Positions 29,374 to 38,424 of a stretch of 64,000 nt of DNA are shown here, one piece after another. A program made the translations under genes and the position numbers. The DNA is from Alphaproteobacteria bacterium. GTDB lineage: Bacteria > Pseudomonadota > Alphaproteobacteria > CAAHEQ01 > UBA3637. The stretch covers positions 1-64,000 of the forward strand of contig JAGCVC010000005.1 of assembly GCA_017962565.1 (NCBI GenBank), given 5' to 3'. The stretch's first letter is position 1, and the number at the start of each line of letters is the position of its first letter. A model generated the notes under the pieces. That model made no database searches. It was not told where the DNA came from and worked only from the letters and a program-made list of their open reading frames with translations.

Positions 29374-29406
29374 TAAAAAAAGTCCGCCATCACGACGGAC
29401 TTTTTT
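29374..29406. terminator. Bidirectional rho-independent terminator
   Basis: AAGTCCG/CGGACTT stem (29380-29402) flanked by A-run and T-run, between convergent genes ending at 29359 and 29426. Confidence 0.85.
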
Positions 29407-29425
29407 CTTATTTGCAAGTAAAATT

Positions 29426-30499
29426 CTATTCCTTTTGAAGCTTATCTTCTAAACGTTTCCGGCGTATTTTTTCTGATCTATCAACGACCTCTTTAACTCC
29501 TTCTCGCTCGGCTTGAGTTCTAAAACCAGGTACAACACTTTCCCTTTCTTGCCCTATAACTTTCTTGAAAGCTTCTTCTGATCCTTTGCTCAATTGTGCA
29601 AGCGTACTCTTCAAACCACCTTTTTTGTACGCTTCGACCGCATCTTCCTTGATCTTTCCGATATCTTCTCCAATACTATCCTGTTGCTTCTCTTGCAGAT
29701 TTTCTTTTACCTTCTCTAAAGTAGCCTGACGAAGATCATTATCCAACATAGGTGTTGCACTTGCTAATGTAAAAGGTAGAGTAGGTAATACCCCGTTTAC
29801 AGCGTATCCTAATCCAGTTACAGCTCTCGCTGTACCATCTGTTGCATCAACCGTTTCTTGAATCTTTTCTCCAGTACCGGAATCGACTAAACCAACCGCC
29901 TTAGCACCCAAACTCCCTGCACCTTTAACTGTTGTAAGGGCAATGTCTGCTCCAGCCGCAGCGACCAAATTTGCATTTTCTATTGCATCGCTACCAACAC
30001 CCAGCATTCCAGGTCCTAAAAACGATGCTTCTTTAAAGAATCGCCTTCCCGCTTCTTCTGAATCACGTGTTGCCGTTGCTCCCGCATCAACTCCTGCACC
30101 AAGTAAACCAACGCCACCTTCAATTGTCTTTTGTAGCCCGTTTGCCACTATATTTGTAGTAGCTGCAGGCAATGCAGTCGCATAAAAGGCAGCTTTACCT
30201 AAAGAATTCGTAACAGATGATGCACCTGTAGAATCACCCAAATCGTTCAATTCCTTTGCTGCAATCCGACCTCCTTCTGCCAGACCACTGGTAATCAATC
30301 GAACTGGATAAAGCGCACCTTCTAATCCATAATGAACACCTGTATCGACAATGCTTGTTGCACCGTGAACAATGCGTTCAAAAACATTGCGGTTATCTGT
30401 CTGTGAAATTTCATTCTCTGGCGCTTTTTCTTGTCCATAAGCAAAAGTTCCAGCTAAAATTGTTGTACCTAAAAGAAGTTTTCTGCCCCACTTTCCCAT
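29426..30499 (-). CDS. Secreted Gly/Ala-rich protein, unknown
   Basis: 357 residues from the ATG at 30499, which follows a near-perfect AAAGGAGG; the frame extends seven residues upstream. A signal peptide (MGKWGRKLLLGTTILAGTFAYG) is followed by about 220 residues of small-residue-rich, weakly hydrophobic segments (VGLLGAGVDAGATATRD, VAAAGADIALTTVKGAGSLGAKAVGLVD) and a charged C-terminal tail with an RKR end. The pattern recalls amphipathic helical hairpins of pore-forming or apolipoprotein-like secreted proteins, but no homology is recognised. Shares the terminator at 29374 with the convergent lipoprotein gene. Confidence 0.65.
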   Translation of the reverse strand: MGKWGRKLLLGTTILAGTFAYGQEKAPENEISQTDNRNVFERIVHGATSIVDTGVHYGLEGALYPVRLITSGLAEGGRIAAKELNDLGDSTGASSVTNSLGKAAFYATALPAATTNIVANGLQKTIEGGVGLLGAGVDAGATATRDSEEAGRRFFKEASFLGPGMLGVGSDAIENANLVAAAGADIALTTVKGAGSLGAKAVGLVDSGTGEKIQETVDATDGTARAVTGLGYAVNGVLPTLPFTLASATPMLDNDLRQATLEKVKENLQEKQQDSIGEDIGKIKEDAVEAYKKGGLKSTLAQLSKGSEEAFKKVIGQERESVVPGFRTQAEREGVKEVVDRSEKIRRKRLEDKLQKE

Positions 30500-30594
30500 C
30501 TTTAACCTCCTTTTTTTCAAATCACTTCTTTTATTATATCATAAAAATGAAAAAAAGTCAAAAAGGCCAAGGGATAAATGATTTTTCAAACTTC

Positions 30595-32451
30595 TTAAAA
30601 TCCCTTTTCCATAAAGGCATTCACTTTTTCCATAAAACCTGCAGGATCTTCCAAAGGTTCTCCTTCAATTGCTCTGGCTTCGTCGTATAAAATCCATACG
30701 GCATCGGCAATTTTTTCATCCGGAGCTTTATCAAAAACAGCCTGTCCTAATTTTTTAATTAAGGCATGACGCGGATTCAGCTCTAAAATGCGAGTAGAAG
30801 CAAAACTTTGTTGTTGTCCGTGTTGTTTCATTAACCGTTCCAAATGAATGCTCATTTGACCATTTGCGGCCCTTAAAGCAACCGGAGATTTATTCAAACG
30901 ATTTGTCATTTGAACATCATTAACTTGATCTTTCAAAATTTCCTTCACTTTGGTAATTAATAGTGTTTGCAAACTGTCCGTCAAAGATTCAGCATCATTT
31001 TCCGATAAAGCTTTAATTTCTTCGAAATCCTTGTCAGGTTGTGTCACGGATAAAATCTTTTTTCCATCCCATTCATTAAATACCTGAGGCCAAAATTCGT
31101 CTATCGGATCGGTCAACAATAAAACTTCGATTCCTTTGGCCGTAAATCCTTCCAAAGACGGATTATTACGCAAAACAGCCAAATCATCTCCTGTAATATA
31201 GTAAATATTTTTTTGTCCGACCGGCATCCGTTTGATATATTCATCCAAAGATGTTAAACCATCAACTTTACTGGAATAAAATCGGCATAAAGGCGCAATT
31301 TTTTTGACATTCTCAGGCTCTTCGTATAAACCTTCTTTGAAAACAATTCCGAAATCTTTCCAAAAAGTATTATAAGAATCGGATTCTTCCATTTTCTTTT
31401 TTATGGCTTCCAACAAACGCGTTACAATGCCCTTGCGAATCTTTGCTAAAACAGGTGTATGTTGCAACATTTCACGGCTGACGTTCAATGGCAATTCGTT
31501 TGTATCAATAATACCTTTAACAAAACGCAGGTAATGTGGCAATAATTCTTCCACTTCATCGGAAATAAACACACGATTAACATACAAATTCAGCCCGCGT
31601 TTTTTATCCGGTTGAAACAAATCAAACGGAGCTTTTGATGGAATAAAAAGTAGTGCTTTGTATTCAATAATACCTTCAGCATTATAATGCAAAGTTAACC
31701 ATGGCTCATCGAAATTATGAGTCAAAGAACGATAAAAATCACGATATTGTTCTTCCGTAATTTCCGTTTTCGGGCGTGTCCATAAAGCCGATGCGGAATT
31801 CAAAGTTTCTTTATCCCTGCCATTTTCCAAAATAATAGGAATCGAGACATGGTCGGAATATTGTTTAACTATAAACCGCAAACGCATTGGGTCTAAATAT
31901 TCTTCAAATTGCTTCTTTAAATGCAACAAAATTGTTGTTCCGGTCGGTGTTTTTTTGTCTTCATCAATTGTAAAGCTGCCCGCACCTTCACTGGTCCAGT
32001 GCCATCCTGTCGAATCGCCTGCCTTGCGTGTAAATACTTCTACTTTTGATGCAACCATAAAAGCGGAATAAAAACCGACACCAAATTGACCAATTAAATT
32101 CATGTCTTTTTTGGAATCACCCGTTAAATGCGCTGCAAATTCAGCGGATCCGGATCTGGCGATTGTTCCCAAATTTTGAATCAATTCTTCTTTATTCATA
32201 CCGATTCCGTTATCAACGATAGCCAAAGTCTTTTGCGCTTTATCGGGTCTTAAAATAATTTCAAAAGCCCCGTGATCCTTCATCAAACCCGGATGAGTCA
32301 ACGCACTGTAACGCAGTTTATCCGCCGCATCAGAAGCGTTTGAAATTAATTCACGCAAGAAAATTTCACTGTGTGAATAAAGAGCATTAACAACGATATC
32401 CAATACTTTGCCGACTTCGGCTTGAAATTCATATTTTTCGGTTTTCGACAT
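30595..32451 (-). CDS. htpG: Chaperone HtpG (Hsp90 family)
   Basis: 618 residues, normal length. GHKL ATP-binding motifs ELISNASDAADKLRY, DNGIGM, and GQFGVGFYSAF in the first 130 residues; the middle domain has LYVNRVFISD and PLNVSREMLQ. ATP-dependent protein-folding chaperone in the cytoplasm. Monocistronic. Confidence 0.97.
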   Translation of the reverse strand: MSKTEKYEFQAEVGKVLDIVVNALYSHSEIFLRELISNASDAADKLRYSALTHPGLMKDHGAFEIILRPDKAQKTLAIVDNGIGMNKEELIQNLGTIARSGSAEFAAHLTGDSKKDMNLIGQFGVGFYSAFMVASKVEVFTRKAGDSTGWHWTSEGAGSFTIDEDKKTPTGTTILLHLKKQFEEYLDPMRLRFIVKQYSDHVSIPIILENGRDKETLNSASALWTRPKTEITEEQYRDFYRSLTHNFDEPWLTLHYNAEGIIEYKALLFIPSKAPFDLFQPDKKRGLNLYVNRVFISDEVEELLPHYLRFVKGIIDTNELPLNVSREMLQHTPVLAKIRKGIVTRLLEAIKKKMEESDSYNTFWKDFGIVFKEGLYEEPENVKKIAPLCRFYSSKVDGLTSLDEYIKRMPVGQKNIYYITGDDLAVLRNNPSLEGFTAKGIEVLLLTDPIDEFWPQVFNEWDGKKILSVTQPDKDFEEIKALSENDAESLTDSLQTLLITKVKEILKDQVNDVQMTNRLNKSPVALRAANGQMSIHLERLMKQHGQQQSFASTRILELNPRHALIKKLGQAVFDKAPDEKIADAVWILYDEARAIEGEPLEDPAGFMEKVNAFMEKGF

Positions 32452-32596
32452 TTTTTAACTCCATTTTAATCATTTATGTGTATCATTATATGGTATGGAA
32501 TGAAGAAAAAAGCAAGCACAATAAAAAAAGACTTGAATTTTTCTTTTTTTTAGTCTATGAGTGAAGTGTTTTTTTAATATTTAAAAGGAGTATAAA

Positions 32597-32836
32597 ATGG
32601 CATCAGTAGTAAATGATTCTTGCGTTTTGTGCAAAAGCTGCGTAGAGGTTTGTCCTGTCAGTGCTTTCCACGAAGGTGATACACAAGTTGTTGTCGATCC
32701 GGATACATGCATTGATTGCGGAATTTGCATTTCCGAATGCCCGCAAGGCGCAATCGCTAATTCCGATGATGCGGATGAAAAGTGGGTTGCTTTTAACGCT
32801 GAAAAAGCAAAAGAATGGCCGGTTGCGGACAAATAA
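32597..32836 (+). CDS. 2[4Fe-4S] ferredoxin (FdxA/YfhL type)
   Basis: 79 residues. Two cluster motifs: C-VLC-KSC-VEVCP near residues 9-20 and C-IDC-GIC-ISECP near 38-50. Electron carrier. Strong ribosome-binding site (AAAAGGAG) and a downstream terminator. The short C-terminal tail follows the second cluster, as in alphaproteobacterial FdxA-like proteins; a partner oxidoreductase is not nearby. Confidence 0.9.
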   Translation: MASVVNDSCVLCKSCVEVCPVSAFHEGDTQVVVDPDTCIDCGICISECPQGAIANSDDADEKWVAFNAEKAKEWPVADK

Positions 32837-32840
32837 ATTC

Positions 32841-32877
32841 AAAAAGCTAACTTTTTTTGGAAGGTTAGCTTTTTTTA
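32841..32877 (+). terminator. Rho-independent terminator after ferredoxin
   Basis: AGCTAAC pairs with GTTAGCT (32845-32851 with 32864-32870), flanked by A and T runs. Confidence 0.8.
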
Positions 32878-32942
32878 TGTTTGATTTTTTGAAAAAAATG
32901 TGCTATATATAAAGGCATGATTAGAACAGAAAAGGAAAGTAA

Positions 32943-33467
32943 ATGAGTAAAGAATATCGTTTCAATCCGGGGGATTTTGTGGTTTATCCGACACATGGTG
33001 TTGGCAAAGTTGTTGATATCACGCAATCCGAAGTCGGTGGACAAAAGTTGGAGCTCATTGCAGTCAACTTTGATAAAGAAAGAATGACCATGCGTATTCC
33101 GATGACAAGTGTAGGAAAAACAAATTTACGTCCTTTATCGTCACGCGATATTATGGAAAGTGCGTTGGAATGTTTAAAGGGCAAACCCAAAATCAAAAAA
33201 ACAATGTGGAGCCGTCGCAGTCAAGAATATGATGCTAAAATCAATTCCGGCGATCCGTGTCAAATTGCAGAAGTCGTTCGTGATTTAAATAAGCCGGCCG
33301 ACAAAGGTGAACAATCATACAGTGAACGCCAAGTTTTTGAACATGCTTTCGGACGTTTAGTTCACGAATATGCTGCATGTTGTGGTATTGGAATTGAAGA
33401 AGCTACGACAAAAATTCAAAATATTTTAAAGGGCGATGTTCCATCTTCTGAAAGTTCGTCTTTATAA
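32943..33467 (+). CDS. carD: CarD/CdnL-family transcription regulator
   Basis: 174 residues. N-terminal Tudor-like RNAP-binding domain with FNPGDFVVYPTHGVGKVVDI, followed by a helical C-terminal domain containing the Trp motif (KKTMWSRRSQEYDAKI) that contacts promoter DNA near the -10. CdnL in Caulobacter stabilises open complexes at housekeeping promoters. Start preceded by AAGGAAAG. Confidence 0.93.
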   Translation: MSKEYRFNPGDFVVYPTHGVGKVVDITQSEVGGQKLELIAVNFDKERMTMRIPMTSVGKTNLRPLSSRDIMESALECLKGKPKIKKTMWSRRSQEYDAKINSGDPCQIAEVVRDLNKPADKGEQSYSERQVFEHAFGRLVHEYAACCGIGIEEATTKIQNILKGDVPSSESSSL

Positions 33468-33481
33468 TAAAAATACGTAAT

Positions 33482-33518
33482 AAAAAAAGCACCAAAGTTC
33501 CAACTTTGGTGCTTTTTT
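33482..33518. terminator. Bidirectional rho-independent terminator between carD and flhG
   Basis: GCACCAAAGTT/AACTTTGGTGC, eleven perfect pairs with a two-base loop, A-run before and T-run after; serves both convergent transcripts. Confidence 0.9.
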
Positions 33519-33526
33519 ATTTTCTT

Positions 33527-34327
33527 TTATATTTGTGACACTAAATTTTGGACATCCGCAGAGGCATCTGCATTAGGATATGCTTCCAAAATGGATGTTT
33601 GTGCGCGAATTGCATCTCTAACCCGCATATCACGACGAATCACACCTGCCAGCTTTGGCGTAATCTTTAAAAATCCCTGGCAAGCTTTCAATAATGTTGC
33701 ATAAGTGCGTTCACCTTCTTTTACCGAACCAACGGCATTAACAACAATTTGAATATCAACAGCGGGATTTTCTGTTGAAACAATCTTGATAAAAGCATAT
33801 GCATCTGTCAAAGAAGTCGGTTCATCTGTACAAACGACCATCAAAGTCCCCGCATTTTGTGCAAACAAACGAACAGCTTTTTCAACACCGGCCCCCAAAT
33901 CAATAATAACATGATCATATTGACTGGAAAGCAACTGCAAATCGTCAAAAATCAATTGCAATCGTGAAAGCGGTATATTGGCTAAACTACCCGAACCGGA
34001 ACGTCCGGCAATCACATCAAAACCCAATTCGGATTTTGAAATTGCCTGTGTCATCGGTACTTTCCCCGTAATAACAGAACCTAAATCGTATTGAGCCACC
34101 AAACCTAATTGAATATCCACATTTGCCAAACCTAAATCACCATCAAAAAGCAATACCTTTTCGCCTTTTTTAACCAACGCATGAGCCATCGAAATAGACA
34201 ACCAAGTCTTACCGACACCACCTTTTCCGGAAGCAACTGCAATCATATTGCGTCCTTTAACAGGTAATGCATTTTTGGAAGCCATTGATAAGTGTGTAGG
34301 TAAAGATAAAATATGCGAAATATTCAT
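33527..34327 (-). CDS. flhG: FlhG/FleN-type MinD-family ATPase
   Basis: 266 residues. Deviant Walker A ASGKGGVGKTWLS near residue 35, LLFDGDLGLANVDIQLG, and HVIIDLGAG as Walker B, as in FlhG. The family limits flagellar number and stimulates FlhF GTPase. The N-terminal DQAxxLR FlhF-activating motif is not visible in the first 30 residues. ATGA overlap with flhF (34324-34327) implies translational coupling. Last gene of the motor cluster. Confidence 0.85.
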   Translation of the reverse strand: MNISHILSLPTHLSMASKNALPVKGRNMIAVASGKGGVGKTWLSISMAHALVKKGEKVLLFDGDLGLANVDIQLGLVAQYDLGSVITGKVPMTQAISKSELGFDVIAGRSGSGSLANIPLSRLQLIFDDLQLLSSQYDHVIIDLGAGVEKAVRLFAQNAGTLMVVCTDEPTSLTDAYAFIKIVSTENPAVDIQIVVNAVGSVKEGERTYATLLKACQGFLKITPKLAGVIRRDMRVRDAIRAQTSILEAYPNADASADVQNLVSQI

Positions 34328-35286
34328 AAAACAACCTCTTTTTTACTTTCTAACAATAATAATTCTGCCAATGATTTAGCTTTCAAAGGACACAATCCTT
34401 CAGAAACATGCGGGCTGGCGCCAACATCCGTTAATGCGTATCCGTTACTTTGTGCTGCCCACAGCAAATTACCCAACCGGCGCGATAAATCCAATCTTGT
34501 GCCCAACAATCTGTGACAACCCAATTTTCTGAAAATACCGCCTATTTCCTCAGCTTCATATGCATCCATTCCGGCTGACATAACCAATATCGGTTCTATA
34601 CCTTGAGTATCTTTCAACATATCATTTAACAAATTCATATCCGCTGACAAATACGGATTTACACCCGGCGTATCAATAAGAATTAAATCACTGCTTGCCC
34701 GACATTCTTCCACAACATTTTTCAGTAAATCGGCCTTTCTGACCTTAATCAAATTCAAATCCAAAATCTTCGTGAATGCCTCTAATTGTTCAATAGCACC
34801 GGCACGTTTAACATCCGTTGTAATAACAGCAACTTTCTTACCGGCAACTTTTGCTTTAACTGCCATTTTTGCAGTCACAATTGTTTTTCCGCATCCGCAA
34901 GCCCCAACTAACATAAAGGCGCGTTTTGTCGAATTAACAGGCAGATTGGCAAATTGAAAAATCTTATCCAACGCTTTTTCCAAAGATTCCGTTTCCTGTC
35001 CTTCTAACATTACCGGCAAAGCATCCAAAATTCTTTCAACCAATAAAGGCGGAACGCCTGCATTTAACAAAGCCTTCTGTATCTTTTCGGCACGCTGGTC
35101 CGCCGGTGTTCCGAATAACGCGTCTTGTATTTGCATTTCAGCGTCATTGTCTTCCAAACCGACAGTTATACGCACACCTTCTAAAGTTCTATGGTTAGAT
35201 AAAATAACAGCACCATTACCAAAATCGTGACGAATTTTATTCATCGCTTCAGGAACAGACGGTGCTATGTATGTTTTTATCCGCAT
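34324..35286 (-). CDS. flhF: FlhF-type SRP-like GTPase
   Basis: 320 residues. Short N-terminal region (MRIKTYIAPSVPEAMNKIRHDFGN), then an NG GTPase domain with G1 VGACGCGKTIVTAKMA, VITTDVKRAGAIEQLEAF and LILIDTPGVNPY. FlhF places the flagellar basal body at the membrane. Directly behind motA (3-base gap) and overlapping flhG. Confidence 0.9.
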   Translation of the reverse strand: MRIKTYIAPSVPEAMNKIRHDFGNGAVILSNHRTLEGVRITVGLEDNDAEMQIQDALFGTPADQRAEKIQKALLNAGVPPLLVERILDALPVMLEGQETESLEKALDKIFQFANLPVNSTKRAFMLVGACGCGKTIVTAKMAVKAKVAGKKVAVITTDVKRAGAIEQLEAFTKILDLNLIKVRKADLLKNVVEECRASSDLILIDTPGVNPYLSADMNLLNDMLKDTQGIEPILVMSAGMDAYEAEEIGGIFRKLGCHRLLGTRLDLSRRLGNLLWAAQSNGYALTDVGASPHVSEGLCPLKAKSLAELLLLESKKEVVL

Positions 35287-35289
35287 AAA

Positions 35290-36093
35290 CTATCCCTCAA
35301 AGTAATTTAATTGCTTTTCTATTGGCAATAAAGCATTTAATTCCATTTGTGTCTTACGCGGATTTTGACCACTATCCACAGCCTTAAAACCAACCAAACA
35401 CAATTGATTTTGTGCCAAATTTGCTTCTGCAACCTGCTCTAATCTTGAAGCAAGAGGCAAGCAAAATAAATATGCAAATAAAGCACCATAGAAGGTAGTT
35501 AACATCGCAACAGCCATTGCCGGTCCGATTGCTGACGGATCAGATAATGTAGAAAGCATTTGAACCAAACCGATTAAAGTTCCTATCAATCCCATGGCCG
35601 GTGCAATTTCCGCCATTTTATTTAAAAAAGAAACACCGTTCATTTGAGTCGCATATATGTTCATCATACGACTGCGCATAATTTGTTCGCATTCCGAACC
35701 GGTCATTCCGTCAATCATCAAGTTTAAACCATCTGCCCAAAAAGATTTTGCCGGTATGCTTTTCATATAATTTTTTTGCAAAGACAACAAACCATTTGTA
35801 TGAACAATATCAGAAGCACGCATAATAAAAGAACCAATATTTGAATTTTGCCCGGACACACCGAAAATCAATTTGAAAATACTGGCAAAAGCACGAAAAA
35901 CATCTGATGGGGAAAAACTAACCATTGCAGCGCATAAAGTACCCCCGAAAACAATCATCAATGCAGATAAATTTAAAAAAGCCACAATTGAGCTATATAA
36001 TCCGATACCGACTGCGACAAAGGCAAATGCACCCAGCAAGCCGAATAAAACTGAAAAATCAAAACGATTTGATCGAAGTACTTTTTTTTGCAT
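35290..36093 (-). CDS. motA: MotA-family stator protein
   Basis: 267 residues with four hydrophobic segments and a cytoplasmic loop. The MotA/PomA core is clear: IAPAMGLIGTLIGLVQML and PAMAVAMLTTFYGALFAYLF with the conserved prolines. The stator couples ion flow to rotation through FliG. No MotB partner adjoins it, which is unusual. Three bases after fliN and before flhF. Confidence 0.88.
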   Translation of the reverse strand: MQKKVLRSNRFDFSVLFGLLGAFAFVAVGIGLYSSIVAFLNLSALMIVFGGTLCAAMVSFSPSDVFRAFASIFKLIFGVSGQNSNIGSFIMRASDIVHTNGLLSLQKNYMKSIPAKSFWADGLNLMIDGMTGSECEQIMRSRMMNIYATQMNGVSFLNKMAEIAPAMGLIGTLIGLVQMLSTLSDPSAIGPAMAVAMLTTFYGALFAYLFCLPLASRLEQVAEANLAQNQLCLVGFKAVDSGQNPRKTQMELNALLPIEKQLNYFEG

Positions 36094-36096
36094 AAT

Positions 36097-36417
36097 TTAA
36101 ACCTTTAAAATTTCCGTCAAAGTAATGCCCAATCTGTCACCTTGAGCAACTAGCTCACCCTTTGCAATCATCTTGTTATTAACATAAATATCAACACTGT
36201 CTCCGACCTGTTTATCCAAATCCAAAACAGATCCTTCGTTCATTCCCAATAATTGATGAATTGTCAAAGTTGTCTTACCCAAAACCGCCGTCACCGTTAC
36301 CGGAATATCATAAACCATCTCCATACCACGCGTTGCAGAAGATTGTTCCCCACCACGTACTCCGTTTAAGTTTTTTTCCGCCATTTTTAAGAAAGCTTCT
36401 TTTTGTTTTTCATTCAT
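36097..36417 (-). CDS. fliN: FliN-type flagellar C-ring protein
   Basis: 106 residues. The C-terminal SpoA domain is typical: MVYDIPVTVTAVLGKTTLTI, GSVLDLDKQVGDSVDIYVNNKMIAKGE, DRLGITLTEI. Lower part of the rotor switch, binding CheY-P and FliH. No fliH lies between fliG and fliN, where alphaproteobacterial fliF-fliG clusters often have it. Confidence 0.9.
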   Translation of the reverse strand: MNEKQKEAFLKMAEKNLNGVRGGEQSSATRGMEMVYDIPVTVTAVLGKTTLTIHQLLGMNEGSVLDLDKQVGDSVDIYVNNKMIAKGELVAQGDRLGITLTEILKV

Positions 36418-36431
36418 TGTTTTCCCCTTTC

Positions 36432-37457
36432 CTAATCAATCATTTCTTCGTTTTCATCCGCTTGTGCTGAAATTTCAATTTCACCGTTTTGTGCCATTTT
36501 TCTTGCCGTATCTACAATCAAAGATTGCGCTGCGTCAACATCCTTTAAACGAACAGCCCCCAAAGCATCCATGTCTTCCATCAGCATCAAACTGGCATTT
36601 TCAGACATATTTTCCAGAAAGATCGCTTTTAAACTTTCTGAAGCACCTTTTAAAGCCAATGCAATCTTCTTTCTGTCAATAACACGCAAGATTTTTTGTA
36701 AACTTTCACTTGTTAAATGAATCAAATCTTCAAAAGTAAACATCTGTGCACGGATATTTTCTGCCAGTTCCCTGTTACGCTCAAATAATCCAGTCATTAA
36801 ACGGTTTTCGGTATGTCGATCCAAACAATTGAAAATCCCGGCAACACGTTCGGAAGCATCTTGAGTATCCCCGGCCGTTAAAGTTGACATGAAATCATCT
36901 TTAATTGTCTGTTCGATTTCATCTAATACTTCTTTTTGCACCTTCTCCAAATGCAACAAACGCATAATGACGTCCATAACAAATCCATCCGGCAAATATG
37001 CCATCACTTTTGCCGCATACTCCGGTGACACACGAGCCAGAATAACGGCAACTGTCTGCGGATATTCATTTTTAAGATAATTGGCCAAAATTTCTTCATC
37101 AACATTTTGCAATTTATCCCAAATTGTACGACCCGCAGGACCTTGCATTTCGCCAATAATCTCTGCACGCCGTTCAGGCGGTAAAACTTGAGATAGAAAT
37201 TTTTCCGTAATATCAAAAGTCCCAATTACAGGAGAAGGTGATGTCAGTCGCGAACTGTATTCATTCAGCACTTGTTCCACCAAATGTGCATCCACTTTTC
37301 CCAAACTTGCCATAGCCAAAGAAATGTCCCGAATCTCATCATTATTCATTCGACCAAAGACATTTTTTGTAACACTTTCGCCCATTGCCATCAGGAAAAT
37401 GGCTGCTTTTTGTACCCCCGTCAGTTCGGAAAAAGTCAAGGTTTTATTAAGATCCAT
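36432..37457 (-). CDS. fliG: FliG rotor protein
   Basis: 341 residues from the ATG at 37457, which follows AAGGAGAAGG; the frame runs 11 residues further upstream. All three domains are present: N-terminal TGVQKAAIFLMAMGE, middle ENEYPQTVAVILARV equivalent, and a C-terminal torque domain with IDRKKIALALKGASESLKAIF and EDMDALGAVRLKDVDAAQ, retaining the charged residues that face MotA. So the rotor face looks functional. Start overlaps the end of the fliF-like gene by 11 bases. Confidence 0.93.
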   Translation of the reverse strand: MDLNKTLTFSELTGVQKAAIFLMAMGESVTKNVFGRMNNDEIRDISLAMASLGKVDAHLVEQVLNEYSSRLTSPSPVIGTFDITEKFLSQVLPPERRAEIIGEMQGPAGRTIWDKLQNVDEEILANYLKNEYPQTVAVILARVSPEYAAKVMAYLPDGFVMDVIMRLLHLEKVQKEVLDEIEQTIKDDFMSTLTAGDTQDASERVAGIFNCLDRHTENRLMTGLFERNRELAENIRAQMFTFEDLIHLTSESLQKILRVIDRKKIALALKGASESLKAIFLENMSENASLMLMEDMDALGAVRLKDVDAAQSLIVDTARKMAQNGEIEISAQADENEEMID

Positions 37458-38316
37458 GCCCTTCTCCTTCACTTTGACACAACCATCCACGCAACAAAGT
37501 CAGCGTTTCATCTGGCTTTGATTGAAGCAAATCTTGTGCTTTTTTCAATGCATTCGGGGCTACTTGACCTTCCACAGCCGAAGGCATGGCAACAGAATTG
37601 ACCACCGCCGGATTGGTAAATGCCGGTAAAACAGCGGGCGGAGGTTCAATCTGTCCTGCCAATTGACCATTTTTGGTCATTAAAACACCAAACAAAACAA
37701 ATAATAAAATCAAAACAAATATAAACAAAGACGGTTGCCAAACCGCACTTGAGAAGAACGGAGTCGGAGCAAATGACGTTTCTATAATTTCTAACGAATC
37801 GCCTCTTTTAGAATTAAAACCGGCTGCGCTTTCTACCAGTCTTTGGATATCGGCACGCATTTTGTCGGAAACAGATAACTTTTGATTATCTACCAAAACA
37901 GTAATGGATAAATGTTTGACCTGTCCGCTTTTAAAAGAAGACAGGATTGTTTGTTTAGAATAAGTATATTCTACATCATCTCCGGCAGCTTTTGATAAAG
38001 CGGGATTATCTAAATCCAACAGTTCTTGTTTTTGTTCATTTTGCGTAAAATCCAAATCAGCATGAACACTGACTTTTGTCTTATCAGCGCCCAACCAAGT
38101 ATCTAACATACTTTGAACAGACATTTGAATTTCATTTTCATAAGAAGAACGCGCACCTTCTAAAGACAAAATTTCGTGCGTATCTTGAGCGGGTAAATCG
38201 GAACGGTTAAATAAATTGGATGGTATTAATGACGGTAATAAAAAAGCCAGTCCCAATGATAAGAGTATCATCAGAACCCACATAAAAAGCCTACTGTTTC
38301 TAGCACTAATAGTCAT
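37447..38316 (-). CDS. fliF: Shortened FliF (MS-ring) protein lacking RBM1 and RBM2
   Basis: 289 residues against about 550 for FliF. Residues 8-32 are a first membrane helix, then at about 58-182 the third ring-building motif: YENEIQMSVQSMLDTWLGAD and KVSVHADLDFTQNEQKQELL match FliF's RBM3, followed by the second membrane helix (194-214) and a C-terminal LLRGWL segment like the FliG-binding end. RBM1 and RBM2, normally between the first helix and RBM3, are absent. No stop or frameshift remnants of them are visible upstream (rluD begins at 38425 divergently). First gene of the fliF-fliG-fliN-motA-flhF-flhG run. Confidence 0.8.
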   Translation of the reverse strand: MTISARNSRLFMWVLMILLSLGLAFLLPSLIPSNLFNRSDLPAQDTHEILSLEGARSSYENEIQMSVQSMLDTWLGADKTKVSVHADLDFTQNEQKQELLDLDNPALSKAAGDDVEYTYSKQTILSSFKSGQVKHLSITVLVDNQKLSVSDKMRADIQRLVESAAGFNSKRGDSLEIIETSFAPTPFFSSAVWQPSLFIFVLILLFVLFGVLMTKNGQLAGQIEPPPAVLPAFTNPAVVNSVAMPSAVEGQVAPNALKKAQDLLQSKPDETLTLLRGWLCQSEGEGHGS

Positions 38317-38424
38317 AGCTGCTTACCTTAACCGTCATTTACCAAAAATCATTATGATTAAAGAAAGTGAATTTTTCGTTAACAAGCTCTTTCTTTTTTA
38401 TTTTGTTTGTGATAGTTTAAAAAC

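Noticed and set aside
37447-38316. FliF-like gene considered a pseudogene
   Set aside because: The frame is clean, both membrane helices and the FliG-binding end are present, and it overlaps fliG in an intact operon.
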